Source: a bacterium (GTDB lineage Bacteria > Hinthialibacterota > Hinthialibacteria > Hinthialibacterales > Hinthialibacteraceae). Taken from it: a DNA stretch of 64,000 nucleotides. Positions 8,734 to 17,890 of this stretch are shown here, one piece after another. Position 1 is the stretch's first letter. Every line of letters starts with the position of its first letter. The notes under the pieces are model-generated. The model searched no databases. It had not been told where the DNA came from and saw nothing but the letters and a program-made list of their open reading frames with translations. Location: positions 1-64,000 of the forward strand of contig WGLV01000043.1 of the NCBI GenBank assembly GCA_016125385.1. The letters are read 5' to 3'. The translations under genes and the position numbers were made by a program.

Positions 8734-10035
8734 TTACAGCGTCCAGGGTTCGCGGTACGAGCGTCCGAGCAAGGCGCTGGCTTCCGCGTCGCCGATGATC
8801 TCTTCCGTTTTGGGGTTCCAGTGAATCTTGCGCTGAACCAGCATGGCGATTTCGCCCAGGTGGCCCACGCCGATCGACCGGGCGGCGGTTTCAACCGGGG
8901 TGATGGTGGGCTGGCGGCTGTAAACGCAATCGATGAAGTTCTGCTTGTGGTCATCGCTGTGATAGAGGCGCAGATCGTTAGGACCGATGGCTTCGGGTTT
9001 GAGCAGATTTTTATCGGACGCATCAATGCCGCCGCGATCGACCCACACCCAGCCGTCTTCGCCGATCCACTTCGTGCCGCCCCGGTTGCGGTTGCTGACG
9101 TTCATCATCAGCCCGCCTTCGTACAGGCAGTCGAAGCTGTATGCGAAGGGCGCGGTATACAGGCCGTCTTCGGGATACTCGCCCTGACCCTCGATCTCGA
9201 TGGGGCCGGTGTTGTCGTAATCGAGCCCCCAATGAGCGATGTCGATGTGGTGACCGGACCAGTCGGTGAGCTGCCCGCCCGAGTAATCGAGAATCCAGCG
9301 CCAGTCCCAATGGCAGCGATTGCCGCCGAATTCACAGTAAGGACGCCAGGGCGCCGGTCCGAGCCAGAAATTCCAATCGAGGTCATCCGGCGCCGGGACG
9401 ACGGGATGATTGCCGGTTCTGCCGCCGGTGGGCAGGCCTACTTCGACGCGCGTGATCTTGCCGACTTTGCCGTTGCGCACCAGTTCACAGGCGTGGCGGA
9501 AATTCTGCACCGAGCGCTGCCAGCTGCCGGTCTGCCAGACGATTCCGTATCGATGAACAGCGTCGCAGATGGCGCGGCTTTCACGAATTGAACGCGACAG
9601 CGGCTTTTCCGCGAAAATGTCGAGCCCCGCCTTGGCCGAAGCGATGGCCGGGATGGCGTGCCAGTGGTCGGGCACCGCGATCGACACCGCGTCGAGATCG
9701 CCGCGCGCGAGCAATTCGCGAAAATCGTCATACGTCGCGCAGTCATCGCTCTCGTAGCGCGAATTGACCGTCTGGCGGGCGTTTTCGCGGTTTTTGCCGT
9801 CCACGTCGCATACCGCCACCACCTGCACTTCAGGATAATGCAGAAAACCGCGCAGGTTGCCGGTTCCCTGCGAACCGACGCCGATGCTGGCCATCATGAT
9901 GCGGTCGTTGGCCGCTTTGGCTCCATCGGCGCCGAGCGCCGAGGCGGGCACGAACGCCGGCAGCCCCAACGCGGAGGCGGCCACCGCCGTCCCGGTTAGA
10001 AAACCGCGGCGGTTCATGTGCTTTTTCGTTGTCAT
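8734..10035 (-). CDS. Tat-exported Gfo/Idh/MocA family oxidoreductase
   Basis: 433 residues. NRRGFLTG near residue 8 followed by a hydrophobic AAASALGLPAF-type stretch is a twin-arginine signal, so the enzyme should be exported folded with its NAD(P) bound. The Rossmann start is atypical, IGVGSQGTGN at about residue 51; VAVCDVD and AEKPLSRS follow, the latter holding the conserved EKP lysine. The C-terminal half has the WRWILDYSGGQLTDWSGHHIDIAHWGL pattern (quoted in parts: DYSGGQLTDWSGHH) characteristic of Tat-secreted members abundant in Planctomycetota. Substrate is unknown, probably a sugar or polyol derivative. It is the first gene of a two-gene unit with the HEAT-discoidin gene and is divergent from the amidohydrolase at 10284. 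Confidence 0.87.
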   Translation of the reverse strand: MTTKKHMNRRGFLTGTAVAASALGLPAFVPASALGADGAKAANDRIMMASIGVGSQGTGNLRGFLHYPEVQVVAVCDVDGKNRENARQTVNSRYESDDCATYDDFRELLARGDLDAVSIAVPDHWHAIPAIASAKAGLDIFAEKPLSRSIRESRAICDAVHRYGIVWQTGSWQRSVQNFRHACELVRNGKVGKITRVEVGLPTGGRTGNHPVVPAPDDLDWNFWLGPAPWRPYCEFGGNRCHWDWRWILDYSGGQLTDWSGHHIDIAHWGLDYDNTGPIEIEGQGEYPEDGLYTAPFAYSFDCLYEGGLMMNVSNRNRGGTKWIGEDGWVWVDRGGIDASDKNLLKPEAIGPNDLRLYHSDDHKQNFIDCVYSRQPTITPVETAARSIGVGHLGEIAMLVQRKIHWNPKTEEIIGDAEASALLGRSYREPWTL

Positions 10036-10283
10036 TATTCGCCGTCCTTTCTTTCATGACTCGTTGTAACCGATGTCATTATTCACTCCCTGTTAGCGGC
10101 GCGATGTCTCGATTCGCGCTTCAAGTTTTTAAAAGCGGCGTGGATTCCGATTCATGCAACGCCGAGCAAAACAATTTACTGTATCACACACGCCGGCCTG
10201 TGTGTATTCTTGCAGGGGGATGATGTGAAAGAGAAATTGATTTCGGCGCGGAGATCGAACCTGCGTCTTACGAGGTGAATGAA

Positions 10284-11234
10284 ATGGCCGGGAAAACTCT
10301 TCTTTATGCGATTTGTACGATCACGATCGCGCTTTCGCCAGGCGCTTCAGGACAAACGCTGAACCCCGGCAAGTATGACGGCAAGCCGCAAACCATCACC
10401 CGGTTGAAAGCGGCTTCCGTCTCGATCATGCCCGAAAAATGGAACAAGCAAGCCAACTGGCTGAAAATTGAAACGCTGGTGCGCGAGGCGGCCGCGCGTT
10501 TCAAACCACACGTGATCGTCACGCCGGAAGGCGCGCTGGAGGGATACGTCATCAACGAGGTCAACGCCGTAAAAGATCCGGAAGAACGCGCCCGTACAGT
10601 ACGGCGATTTATCGAACTGGGCGAACCTCTCAACGGACCCTATATCAAAAAGGCTTCCACGCTCGCGCGCGAGTTAAAAATCTTCCTGGTTCTGGGATTT
10701 CTCGAACGTTCGGGCGATCGGCTGTTGAACACCGCCGCGCTGTTCGATCCGGAGGGCGACATCATCGGCAAGTACAGCAAGACGCACTTCGCGCAGGGCT
10801 ATACCATCAACCCAACCTGTTACGTCACGGGAGAAGACTATCCTGTGTTCGACACTCCCTTCGGGAAGGCGGGCATCCTGATCTGTTACGACCGGCAGTT
10901 ACCGGAACCGGCCCGCATCATCGCGCTGAAGGGGGCGCAGGTTTTGTTTCTGCCATCCTACGGCTCCATTACTGACCGCGATGGTTGGAACACTGTGTTG
11001 TTAAGGGCGCGCGCCTATGAAAACCGGATGCCGCTGATTTTTTCACACCCCAGACAAAGCCTGCTGATCGACCGCCACGGCGAGTTGATCGAAATGGGCG
11101 AGACGGGACAGGCGGTCTGCTACGAGATCGACGTTTCACCGGAAAAGTATGAAGGCCGATTCCGTAACCGGCGGCCTTCCACCTATGGCGCTTTGATCGA
11201 AAGCGGAGATCTCTCAAAAAAAGAGAGTCAGTAG
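10284..11234 (+). CDS. Exported carbon-nitrogen hydrolase (nitrilase superfamily)
   Basis: 316 residues from the ATG at 10284, preferred because GAGGTGA ends five bases before it; a GTG nine bases upstream lacks an SD. A signal peptide (about 1-23, ending ASGQ) is followed by a nitrilase-fold domain. The Glu-Lys-Cys triad is visible: Glu in TPEGALEG (about 82), Lys in KYSKTHF (about 166) and Cys in ILICYDRQLPE (about 201). Such enzymes cleave amide or nitrile C-N bonds. Export is less usual in this family; the setting, next to glycoside hydrolases and a MocA oxidoreductase, suggests work on an amidated or N-acylated sugar or cell-wall component. It converges with the GH27 gene ten bases downstream. 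Confidence 0.82.
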   Translation: MAGKTLLYAICTITIALSPGASGQTLNPGKYDGKPQTITRLKAASVSIMPEKWNKQANWLKIETLVREAAARFKPHVIVTPEGALEGYVINEVNAVKDPEERARTVRRFIELGEPLNGPYIKKASTLARELKIFLVLGFLERSGDRLLNTAALFDPEGDIIGKYSKTHFAQGYTINPTCYVTGEDYPVFDTPFGKAGILICYDRQLPEPARIIALKGAQVLFLPSYGSITDRDGWNTVLLRARAYENRMPLIFSHPRQSLLIDRHGELIEMGETGQAVCYEIDVSPEKYEGRFRNRRPSTYGALIESGDLSKKESQ

Positions 11235-11243
11235 CCCTCTCGA

Positions 11244-12473
11244 TTATTCAGCGGGTTCGATCGACAGCAACACACAGCCGTGGGGCTCGATACCGTTCAA
11301 CGCGAGGCCTTCCGCATCGAGCGCAAATGTTTCACCGGTCCAGACGTCACGCGCGGCGTAACGCCCGGGGCCGAGCAGAAGCGCCTCCAGATCGAGCGAA
11401 AACGACGCCGTTTCATCGCCGCGATTAACCGCCAGCGCCGCGCACGAGCGCTCGCCGCTCTTCGGTTTGAACCACAGTTGGACGCCGTCCCGCGTTTTTA
11501 CGGGGCGGCCCTGCGCGCCCAGCGGGTCCTGGTTAATGGCGACCGCGCCTGGATTGGTCAGGATGGCGGCGATATCCGGCGGCATGCAGCGCAGATCGTT
11601 GCCCGCGATGAGCGGCGCCGACGCGATGCACCACAAGCTGAAGTGAGTGCGGTATTCGTTGAGCGTCATGGCGCGGTAGCCGCGCCGGGTAAAGCGCTCG
11701 GTTAGGTCCTTGCCGAAGGAGCCGACTTCGAGCATGTCGGGATCGTTCCAGTAACCCGGCCCGGCGAATTCGTATAACTCCACGCCCGCGTCGATACACT
11801 CCAGCATGCGGTTCCAGTCGTCTTTGATGTCGGGGCTGACGCGATGGAGGTTGGCCACCTCTCTGATCCAGGGCAAGCCGCCGCTTTCGGAGCCTTCGGT
11901 GCATTTGTCATGTGCGCTGTAGACGATGGGCCGGCCGGTTTTCGCGAGGCAATCACGCATCAGTTCAAACGCGGCGCGGCATTCCGCCTCCGATCCTTCG
12001 AACTTGCACCAGTCATACTTGAGGTAATCGACGCCCCATGCGGCGAAATCATCCGCGTCCCGTTGTTCATGCCCCCGGCTGCCCATCAGGCCCTCGCACG
12101 AGGTATACGACGGCGAGGAATAGATTCCAAATTTCAGCCCCAGCGCATGAATCGAATCGCTCAGCGCATTCATACCGCCGGGAAACTTCACCGAATTGGG
12201 CTGAATACGCCCACCCGAATCGCGTTCGGCGGTCTGCCATCCATCGTCGAGAATGACGTACTCATATCCCGCGTCTTTCATGCCGGACGAGACCATCGCT
12301 TCGGCGATGGAGAGAATCTTTTCTTCATCGATCTCCGCACGGAAACAGTTCCAACTGTTCCAGCCCATCGGCGGCGTCAAAGCGAGTCCATTATCGAGAG
12401 CACGCGCATCGTTCGCATGCCACAATAGCGGCGCGGCGGCCATCCCCATCAGAAAACGTCTTCGTTGCATCAT
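11244..12473 (-). CDS. Exported GH27 alpha-galactosidase-like glycoside hydrolase
   Basis: 409 residues. MQRRRFLMGMAAAP is a Tat- or Sec-type signal peptide. The (beta/alpha)8 domain has TPPMGWNSWNCF, VILDDGWQ, GVDYLKYDWCK with the nucleophile Asp at about 154, and GYWNDPDMLEVG with the acid/base Asp at about 244, all hallmarks of clan GH-D family 27. A short beta-sandwich follows (about 320-409). Expected activity is release of terminal alpha-linked galactose or N-acetylgalactosamine. The start is taken at the first ATG; a GTG two codons upstream, four bases after GGGA, is an alternative. It is convergent with the nitrilase-like gene and divergent from the GH71/99-like gene. Confidence 0.88.
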   Translation of the reverse strand: MMQRRRFLMGMAAAPLLWHANDARALDNGLALTPPMGWNSWNCFRAEIDEEKILSIAEAMVSSGMKDAGYEYVILDDGWQTAERDSGGRIQPNSVKFPGGMNALSDSIHALGLKFGIYSSPSYTSCEGLMGSRGHEQRDADDFAAWGVDYLKYDWCKFEGSEAECRAAFELMRDCLAKTGRPIVYSAHDKCTEGSESGGLPWIREVANLHRVSPDIKDDWNRMLECIDAGVELYEFAGPGYWNDPDMLEVGSFGKDLTERFTRRGYRAMTLNEYRTHFSLWCIASAPLIAGNDLRCMPPDIAAILTNPGAVAINQDPLGAQGRPVKTRDGVQLWFKPKSGERSCAALAVNRGDETASFSLDLEALLLGPGRYAARDVWTGETFALDAEGLALNGIEPHGCVLLSIEPAE

Positions 12474-12628
12474 GCGCACTCATTCCCATTGTATTTGGTC
12501 TGATTGTATCGCATCGAGCGGCCCGTACGCAACGCGAGAGCCTGTTTCATTCTCACAAGGCTGCTGGACAGCGCGATGAGGGCGCCGTACATTGGACGAT
12601 CATTTTATCGCAGTTGAAGGATGACGAT

Positions 12629-14431
12629 ATGAACAGCGAATTCCGTTGGTCAGCTCTCGCCCGGCGTATAAACAGTAGTACGTTTATCCCGCTTCTTTTC
12701 ATCGCGGCCCTGTACTGTCACGCCGCGCTCGCACAATCGGATCAGGCGCCCGCGCTCACCACGCCCTGGCCTGCGGTCGATGAACTGCACCGAGCCCTGC
12801 CCCTGAGCGATGAGGCAGGCCCGCCGAAACCGGATCGCTTCGTGGGGATTTTTTATTTTCTCTGGCTGGGACAACACGGCGACCCCAACCTGGGGCCGTT
12901 TAACGTAACCGATATCATGCGCGAACATCCCCTCGCGCTGCAGACGCCCGCGGCGCCGCCGTGGGGACCGGAAGGATTCCCGCATTACTGGGGTGAGCCG
13001 TTGTACGGATATTACCGCAGTGAAGACCCGTGGGTGTTACGGCGGCACGCCCAACTGCTGGCCGACGCGGGAATCGATGTGTTGATCTTCGACACCACCA
13101 ACGCGGTGATTTACGACAACGTCTATCACGCGCTCTGCGAAACATTCACTCAGATCCGCGCGGAAGGCGGGACGACGCCGCGCATCGCTTTCATGCTCAA
13201 CACTCAGGCCGGCGCCACAGCCCGGCGGATATATGAAGACCTGTACAAACCGGGGCGATACCCGGACCTGTGGTTTATCTGGCGGGGTAAACCGCTGATG
13301 ATTTGCGACCCCGCCGAAGCGGACGATGAGGTAAAAAATTTCTTCACGCTGCGCAAGGCGCACTGGCCCTTCACTCAGGTCAACACGCCCTATGCCTGGC
13401 ACTGGGAGGCGATATACCCGCAGGTGTACGGCTACACAGAAGACGAAAACATCCCCGAACAGGTAAACGTATCGGTCGCCCAGAATCTGCGCCAGTCTGA
13501 CGGCGCGGTCTCGCCGATGAGCCACGGCGACGCGCGCGGACGCAGTTTCCACCGCAAATCGCTCGACACCCGGCCCGGTTCGGTCAATTGGGGGTATAAC
13601 TTCGCCGAACAATGGACGCGCGCGCTCGAACTGGCCCCACCTTTCGTGATGGTGACGGGCTGGAACGAATGGATCGCCAGCCGCTTTCACTCGGAAAGCG
13701 ATCCGGTGATGTTCGTCGATCAGTTCGACGAGCAGTGCAGCCGCGATATCGAAATGATGAAGGGCGGACACGGCGACAACTATTATTGGCAGCTGACGGC
13801 GAACGTACGGCGTTATAAGGGCGCGCCGCCCATCCCGCAAGCAAGCGGGGCGAAGACGATCGATGTGAACGGTGAATTCGCGCAGTGGAAAGACGTCTTG
13901 CCGGAGTACCTCGATCACGATGGAGAAACCCGGCCGCGCGATTTCAACGGCGCGGGCGCGGTATCCTACACGAATCATACAGGGCGAAACGAATTGCTGG
14001 AAATGAAAGTCGCGCGCGACGCTGACTTCGTGTACTTTTACGCGCGCACGGCGGCGCCCATCACCCCACACAACGATCCAAACTGGATGATGCTGATGAT
14101 CGACGCGGACGGCGACCCGCTCAACGGATGGCTCGGATTCGATTTCATCATCAACCGGAACGTGATTTCCGAAAGCCAAACTACACTGGAAGCTAACACC
14201 GGCGGGTGGTCATGGCGGCGAAGAGCCGAGATCGATTACCGGGTAGAGGGCTGCGAGATCCAGATCGCCGTGCCTCGCACGGCGCTTGGCCTGCCGGGCG
14301 GCGATGGACCGATGCAAATCGATTTTCAATGGGCCGATAACTGGCAACGCCCCGGCGACGTGATGGATCTGTATGTCAGCGGAGACGCCGCGCCGGAAGG
14401 CCGCTTTCGTTACCGCTATCAGGTGAAATAA
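12629..14431 (+). CDS. Exported GH71/GH99-like protein with CBM9-like C-terminal domain
   Basis: 600 residues from the ATG at 12629, with GAAGGA seven bases upstream. Signal peptide about 20-38 (ALAQ). Residues about 60-380 resemble the GH71/GH99-like TIM barrel: RFVGIFYFLWLG, DPWVLRRHAQLLADAGIDVL, IFDTTNAV and VMVTGWNEW. The last 180 residues resemble a CBM9/DOMON-like carbohydrate-binding sandwich (IDVNGEFAQWKDVLPEY, MMLMIDADGDPLNGWLGFDF). Likely an alpha-mannan- or glucan-active secreted enzyme; the exact family is a judgement from motif pattern. It stands 22 bases before the GH78-like gene, so the two are probably co-transcribed. Confidence 0.72.
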   Translation: MNSEFRWSALARRINSSTFIPLLFIAALYCHAALAQSDQAPALTTPWPAVDELHRALPLSDEAGPPKPDRFVGIFYFLWLGQHGDPNLGPFNVTDIMREHPLALQTPAAPPWGPEGFPHYWGEPLYGYYRSEDPWVLRRHAQLLADAGIDVLIFDTTNAVIYDNVYHALCETFTQIRAEGGTTPRIAFMLNTQAGATARRIYEDLYKPGRYPDLWFIWRGKPLMICDPAEADDEVKNFFTLRKAHWPFTQVNTPYAWHWEAIYPQVYGYTEDENIPEQVNVSVAQNLRQSDGAVSPMSHGDARGRSFHRKSLDTRPGSVNWGYNFAEQWTRALELAPPFVMVTGWNEWIASRFHSESDPVMFVDQFDEQCSRDIEMMKGGHGDNYYWQLTANVRRYKGAPPIPQASGAKTIDVNGEFAQWKDVLPEYLDHDGETRPRDFNGAGAVSYTNHTGRNELLEMKVARDADFVYFYARTAAPITPHNDPNWMMLMIDADGDPLNGWLGFDFIINRNVISESQTTLEANTGGWSWRRRAEIDYRVEGCEIQIAVPRTALGLPGGDGPMQIDFQWADNWQRPGDVMDLYVSGDAAPEGRFRYRYQVK

Positions 14432-14453
14432 GGCTAGTCAGGAGAAAATTGTC

Positions 14454-16235
14454 ATGAGAAACCACTTGATCCATTCATCCGCGCTGGCGTTGTTCGCCTC
14501 GCTGAGTTTTATTCTTCCCACGCTTGCGGCGGACCTGCCCGCGCCGCTGCAGGGAACCTCGATCGAACAACGCACGCAAGACGATCCCCGCGTTCGAAAA
14601 TTCATCACGCCGGAGCGCATCGTATGGCGCTCTGAAGACAAGGGGTGTTCGGTCACCAACGCCGAAGCGTTGCTGGGCGGTAACCCCGGTCAGGCGAGCC
14701 TCGACGCACGCAACGCCTGTGAACTGCGAAACACCACCGGGCGCGCGGGCCTGCTGCTCGATTTTGGCGTGGAGCTGCACGGCGGGGTGCGCATCATGAC
14801 CACCATCAATACCAAGGACAATAAGCCGGTGCGGTTACGAGTGCGCTTCGGCGAATCGGTCAGCGAAGCCATGAGCGAACTCGGTGGAGAACAGAACGCG
14901 GGCAACGATCACGCCGTGCGCGACCAGACGATTCTCGTCCCGTGGCTGGGCAGTATCGAGATCGGGCAGTCGGGCTTTCGCTTCGTACGCATCGACCTCG
15001 CCGATCCCGATTCGTTCGTCCAGCTGAAAAACGTACAGGCGGTGTTTCTCTATCGCGATCTCGAATATAAAGGTTCGTTTCACAGCAGTGACGAGCGGCT
15101 TAACCGGATATGGAACACGGGCGCTTACACCGTTCATCTCAATATGCAGGACTATCTGTGGGACGGAGTCAAGCGCGACCGGCTGGTGTGGATCGGCGAT
15201 ATGCACCCCGAAACCATGACCATCCTGAGCGTCTTCGGCGCAAACCCTATCGTCCCCAAAAGCCTGGATTTCATCCGCGATGAGACGCCGCTGCCGAACT
15301 GGATGAACGGCATCAGTTCGTACTCGATGTGGTGGGTTCTGATTCATCACACCTGGTATGAATACACTGGAGACCGCGATTACCTGATGGAGCAAAAGCC
15401 ATACATGACCGGGCTGTTAAAACTTTTATCGAAACAGGTCGGGCCCGATAACCGCGAAACCATGCCGCCCGGGCGTTTTCTCGATTGGCCTTCCAGCGAA
15501 AACCAGCCCGCCATTCACGCCGGCTTGCACTCACTGCTCATTATGACGTTGCGCGCCGGGGCGGAGATGTGCGAAGTGTTCGGCGATGACGCGTTGAAAC
15601 AGGAGTGTAAAAACGCCGCCGCCCGCCTGCTTAAACACACCCCCGATCCCAACCACAGCAAGCAGGCCGCCGCGCTGATGGCGCTGGCCGAGTTAAAAGA
15701 CGCGGCCGCGCTCAACCGCGAGGTAATGGCGCCGGGCGGCGCGCACGGCATGTCGACGTTTTATGGCTATTACGTGTTGCGGGCGCGCGCGAAGGCGGAC
15801 GACATACAAGGCTGTCTCGATTGCATCCGCGACTACTGGGGGGCCATGCTCGACCTGGGCGCCACCACCTTCTGGGAGGATTTCAACCTCGACTGGACCG
15901 AAAACGCCGCGCCCATCGACGAGGTGGTTCCCGAAGGGAAGAAAGACATCCACGGCGATTTCGGCGCGTACTGCTATATCGGATTCCGTCACAGCCTCTG
16001 TCACGGCTGGGCGTCGGGACCGACCGCATGGCTGAGCGAAAACGTGCTGGGCGTACACGTGGTTGAACCGGGCTGCAAAATGGTGAAGATCGAGCCGCGC
16101 CTGGGCGATCTCGACTGGGTGGAGGGAACCTTCCCCACGCCGTACGGCGTCATCCGCCTGAAACACGTGAAGCAGGCGGATGGGAACATTCATAGCGAGA
16201 TCGACGCGCCTGACGAAGTGACGGTCGTGCGGTGA
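14454..16235 (+). CDS. Exported alpha-L-rhamnosidase-like protein (GH78-type six-hairpin)
   Basis: 593 residues with signal peptide (about 1-25, ending TLAAD). After an N-terminal beta domain (about 30-215), the (alpha/alpha)6 barrel shows DGVKRDRLVWIGDMHPE, the GH78 signature that carries acidic catalytic residues, and later LGATTFWEDF and SLCHGWASGPTAWL. A short C-terminal beta domain includes VEPRLGDLDWVEGTFPTPYG-type sequence. Expected to remove terminal rhamnose, or a related deoxysugar, from glycans. SD AGGAGA lies about nine bases upstream. It converges with the GT39 gene after 20 bases, with no obvious hairpin between. Confidence 0.83.
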   Translation: MRNHLIHSSALALFASLSFILPTLAADLPAPLQGTSIEQRTQDDPRVRKFITPERIVWRSEDKGCSVTNAEALLGGNPGQASLDARNACELRNTTGRAGLLLDFGVELHGGVRIMTTINTKDNKPVRLRVRFGESVSEAMSELGGEQNAGNDHAVRDQTILVPWLGSIEIGQSGFRFVRIDLADPDSFVQLKNVQAVFLYRDLEYKGSFHSSDERLNRIWNTGAYTVHLNMQDYLWDGVKRDRLVWIGDMHPETMTILSVFGANPIVPKSLDFIRDETPLPNWMNGISSYSMWWVLIHHTWYEYTGDRDYLMEQKPYMTGLLKLLSKQVGPDNRETMPPGRFLDWPSSENQPAIHAGLHSLLIMTLRAGAEMCEVFGDDALKQECKNAAARLLKHTPDPNHSKQAAALMALAELKDAAALNREVMAPGGAHGMSTFYGYYVLRARAKADDIQGCLDCIRDYWGAMLDLGATTFWEDFNLDWTENAAPIDEVVPEGKKDIHGDFGAYCYIGFRHSLCHGWASGPTAWLSENVLGVHVVEPGCKMVKIEPRLGDLDWVEGTFPTPYGVIRLKHVKQADGNIHSEIDAPDEVTVVR

Positions 16236-16255
16236 CCGGAACAGGCGAATGGGGA

Positions 16256-17890
16256 TCAGCGCTCATCAAGGCGTTTCCGGTTGATCTCCAGGTTGCGCCG
16301 GGCGAGATCATTGGCGGGGTCGAGTTCGAGCACGCGTTCGAAGAGTCGTGTGGAGGTTTCGAGATCGCCGCGGCGGGCGTACATCACGCCCAGATTCAAC
16401 GCGACGGAGGGATTGTTGGGGATGCGCTCATACGCCTCGCGGTAGGCCTCGAAGGCCTCCTGGTTTTGGCCGCGCGATTCATGCCACACGCCGAGATTGT
16501 AAAAGCCCAGCCCCACTTCGTTGGCGCGGTTCCAGACGAACGCGGGGTTGAGCGCGATCAGCGCGTAGAGGGCGATCCGCCCCGCCCAGCGCAATCGTTG
16601 CGAAGCCAGCGCGCTGCGCCGCGAAGTGCGCCAGGTTTCGACCAGCAGCGCGGCCTGGATCGACAGAAAAGGCAGCATGGCGGCCAGAAAGCGGTCGGAG
16701 GCGTAATAAATCAGGCTTAGCGAAAGGTACCCCGCCAGCAACGCCAGCAACCACACGCGTTCCGGGCGGAGATCGCGCCACAGCAGGGGCAGCGCGGCCA
16801 GCCCGCCGATCAGCGCGAGTATCGTGGGCAGCCGCAGCCAGCCGAGCCATGATACAAAGTGAGCCTCAAACGAAGATGACGCGTTCACTCCCGGCGGCGT
16901 GTGATAAAACGCCCAGAGAAATTTCCGGCATTCCAACTCGATGAAACGCAGTGGATTCGCCGCCGCCCAGCCAATGGTTTTCTTCACCCAGTAATTAGAC
17001 GCTTCCGATGGCGTGAATTCACGTCCAGCCAGTCGCGAGGCGAGTTCGATGCTCTGTGTGCGCTGATCTTCGATATCGTTTGACAGACCTTTAACCGGCG
17101 AGAGGCCGCCTTGCGCGTCGGGATTGGTTCCCATGTAAAGCGTAACCCCGGCGTTGGCGGTGAATGGAACCCAATCGCCGCCGATCAAGCCGTTGCGCAG
17201 CGTGGATGGGAGAATGGTCAGCATGAAGGCGAGACAAAACGCCAGGCTCCAACCGATCGCACGGCGTGGTTCACGGCCCAGCCACCCCGCATACAGCGCG
17301 GCGAACGGCAGAGTGAAAATCTGATTGGGGCGGCACAAAGCGGCGAGGCCGAATAACACGCCGGCGGCGATGACGAGCCAGACGCGGCGCATCCGCGCCG
17401 CCCACAACATGGCCAGCGCGAAAGCGAGAAACAGCGTCAGCCCCAGCGTGGCGGCGAGCGTTTTGCTTTCGAGATAAAGCGGAAGATGACAGGCGCCAAA
17501 AAGCAGGGCGGCGGCGAAAGCGGCGCGGCGCGGTACGATCACGCGCGCGGCGGCGTAGGTCAATAACACATTCACCACGCCCAGCCCGGCTTGCAGAGTC
17601 AGAACCTGAACCACGCGATGAACGCCGAGATGATGTAAAAGCGCCAGCGCGTAGGGATACAACGGAGCCTGATAAAACGGGCCGTCGTGAGGAAGCAGCC
17701 AGCCGTCGCGGAAAATCCGGAGGCCGAGTTCCCAATACGCCTTCGCGTCGTTTTGAGGGAACAGCGCGTTGGGCACGGTGGAAATGAACGCGCGAAGGTA
17801 CAGCGCGCGCAACAAGCCCGCGATCAGCGTCAGCCCCAAGCAGGATTTCAGCTCAGCCAGACGAAAATTCGATGAGTTATTTTCGTTCAT
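16256..17890 (-). CDS. GT39-like membrane glycosyltransferase with C-terminal TPR
   Basis: 544 residues, about eleven hydrophobic helices, then a cytosolic or periplasmic tail (about 465-544) of TPR units (AYERIPNNPSVALNLGVMYARRGDLETSTRLF). The N-terminal loop after helix 1 has FPQNDAKAYWELGLRIF, with the acidic residue typical of the first extracytoplasmic loop of GT-C/GT39 (dolichyl-P-mannose mannosyltransferase-like) enzymes, and later APLYPY. These enzymes transfer sugars from polyprenyl phosphates at the outer face of the membrane. It is the last gene of a four-gene unit and overlaps the preceding gene by 14 bases. Acceptor unknown. Confidence 0.7.
   Translation of the reverse strand: MNENNSSNFRLAELKSCLGLTLIAGLLRALYLRAFISTVPNALFPQNDAKAYWELGLRIFRDGWLLPHDGPFYQAPLYPYALALLHHLGVHRVVQVLTLQAGLGVVNVLLTYAAARVIVPRRAAFAAALLFGACHLPLYLESKTLAATLGLTLFLAFALAMLWAARMRRVWLVIAAGVLFGLAALCRPNQIFTLPFAALYAGWLGREPRRAIGWSLAFCLAFMLTILPSTLRNGLIGGDWVPFTANAGVTLYMGTNPDAQGGLSPVKGLSNDIEDQRTQSIELASRLAGREFTPSEASNYWVKKTIGWAAANPLRFIELECRKFLWAFYHTPPGVNASSSFEAHFVSWLGWLRLPTILALIGGLAALPLLWRDLRPERVWLLALLAGYLSLSLIYYASDRFLAAMLPFLSIQAALLVETWRTSRRSALASQRLRWAGRIALYALIALNPAFVWNRANEVGLGFYNLGVWHESRGQNQEAFEAYREAYERIPNNPSVALNLGVMYARRGDLETSTRLFERVLELDPANDLARRNLEINRKRLDER

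Noticed and set aside
8706-9026. N-terminal extension of the HEAT-discoidin frame
   Set aside because: The extension overlaps the preceding oxidoreductase gene, has shadow composition, and a signal peptide with SD starts at 8705.
13037-14179. Minus-strand open frame of 380 codons
   Set aside because: It lies antisense within the GH71/99-like gene and shows no family motif; codon bias of GC-rich genes opens such frames.
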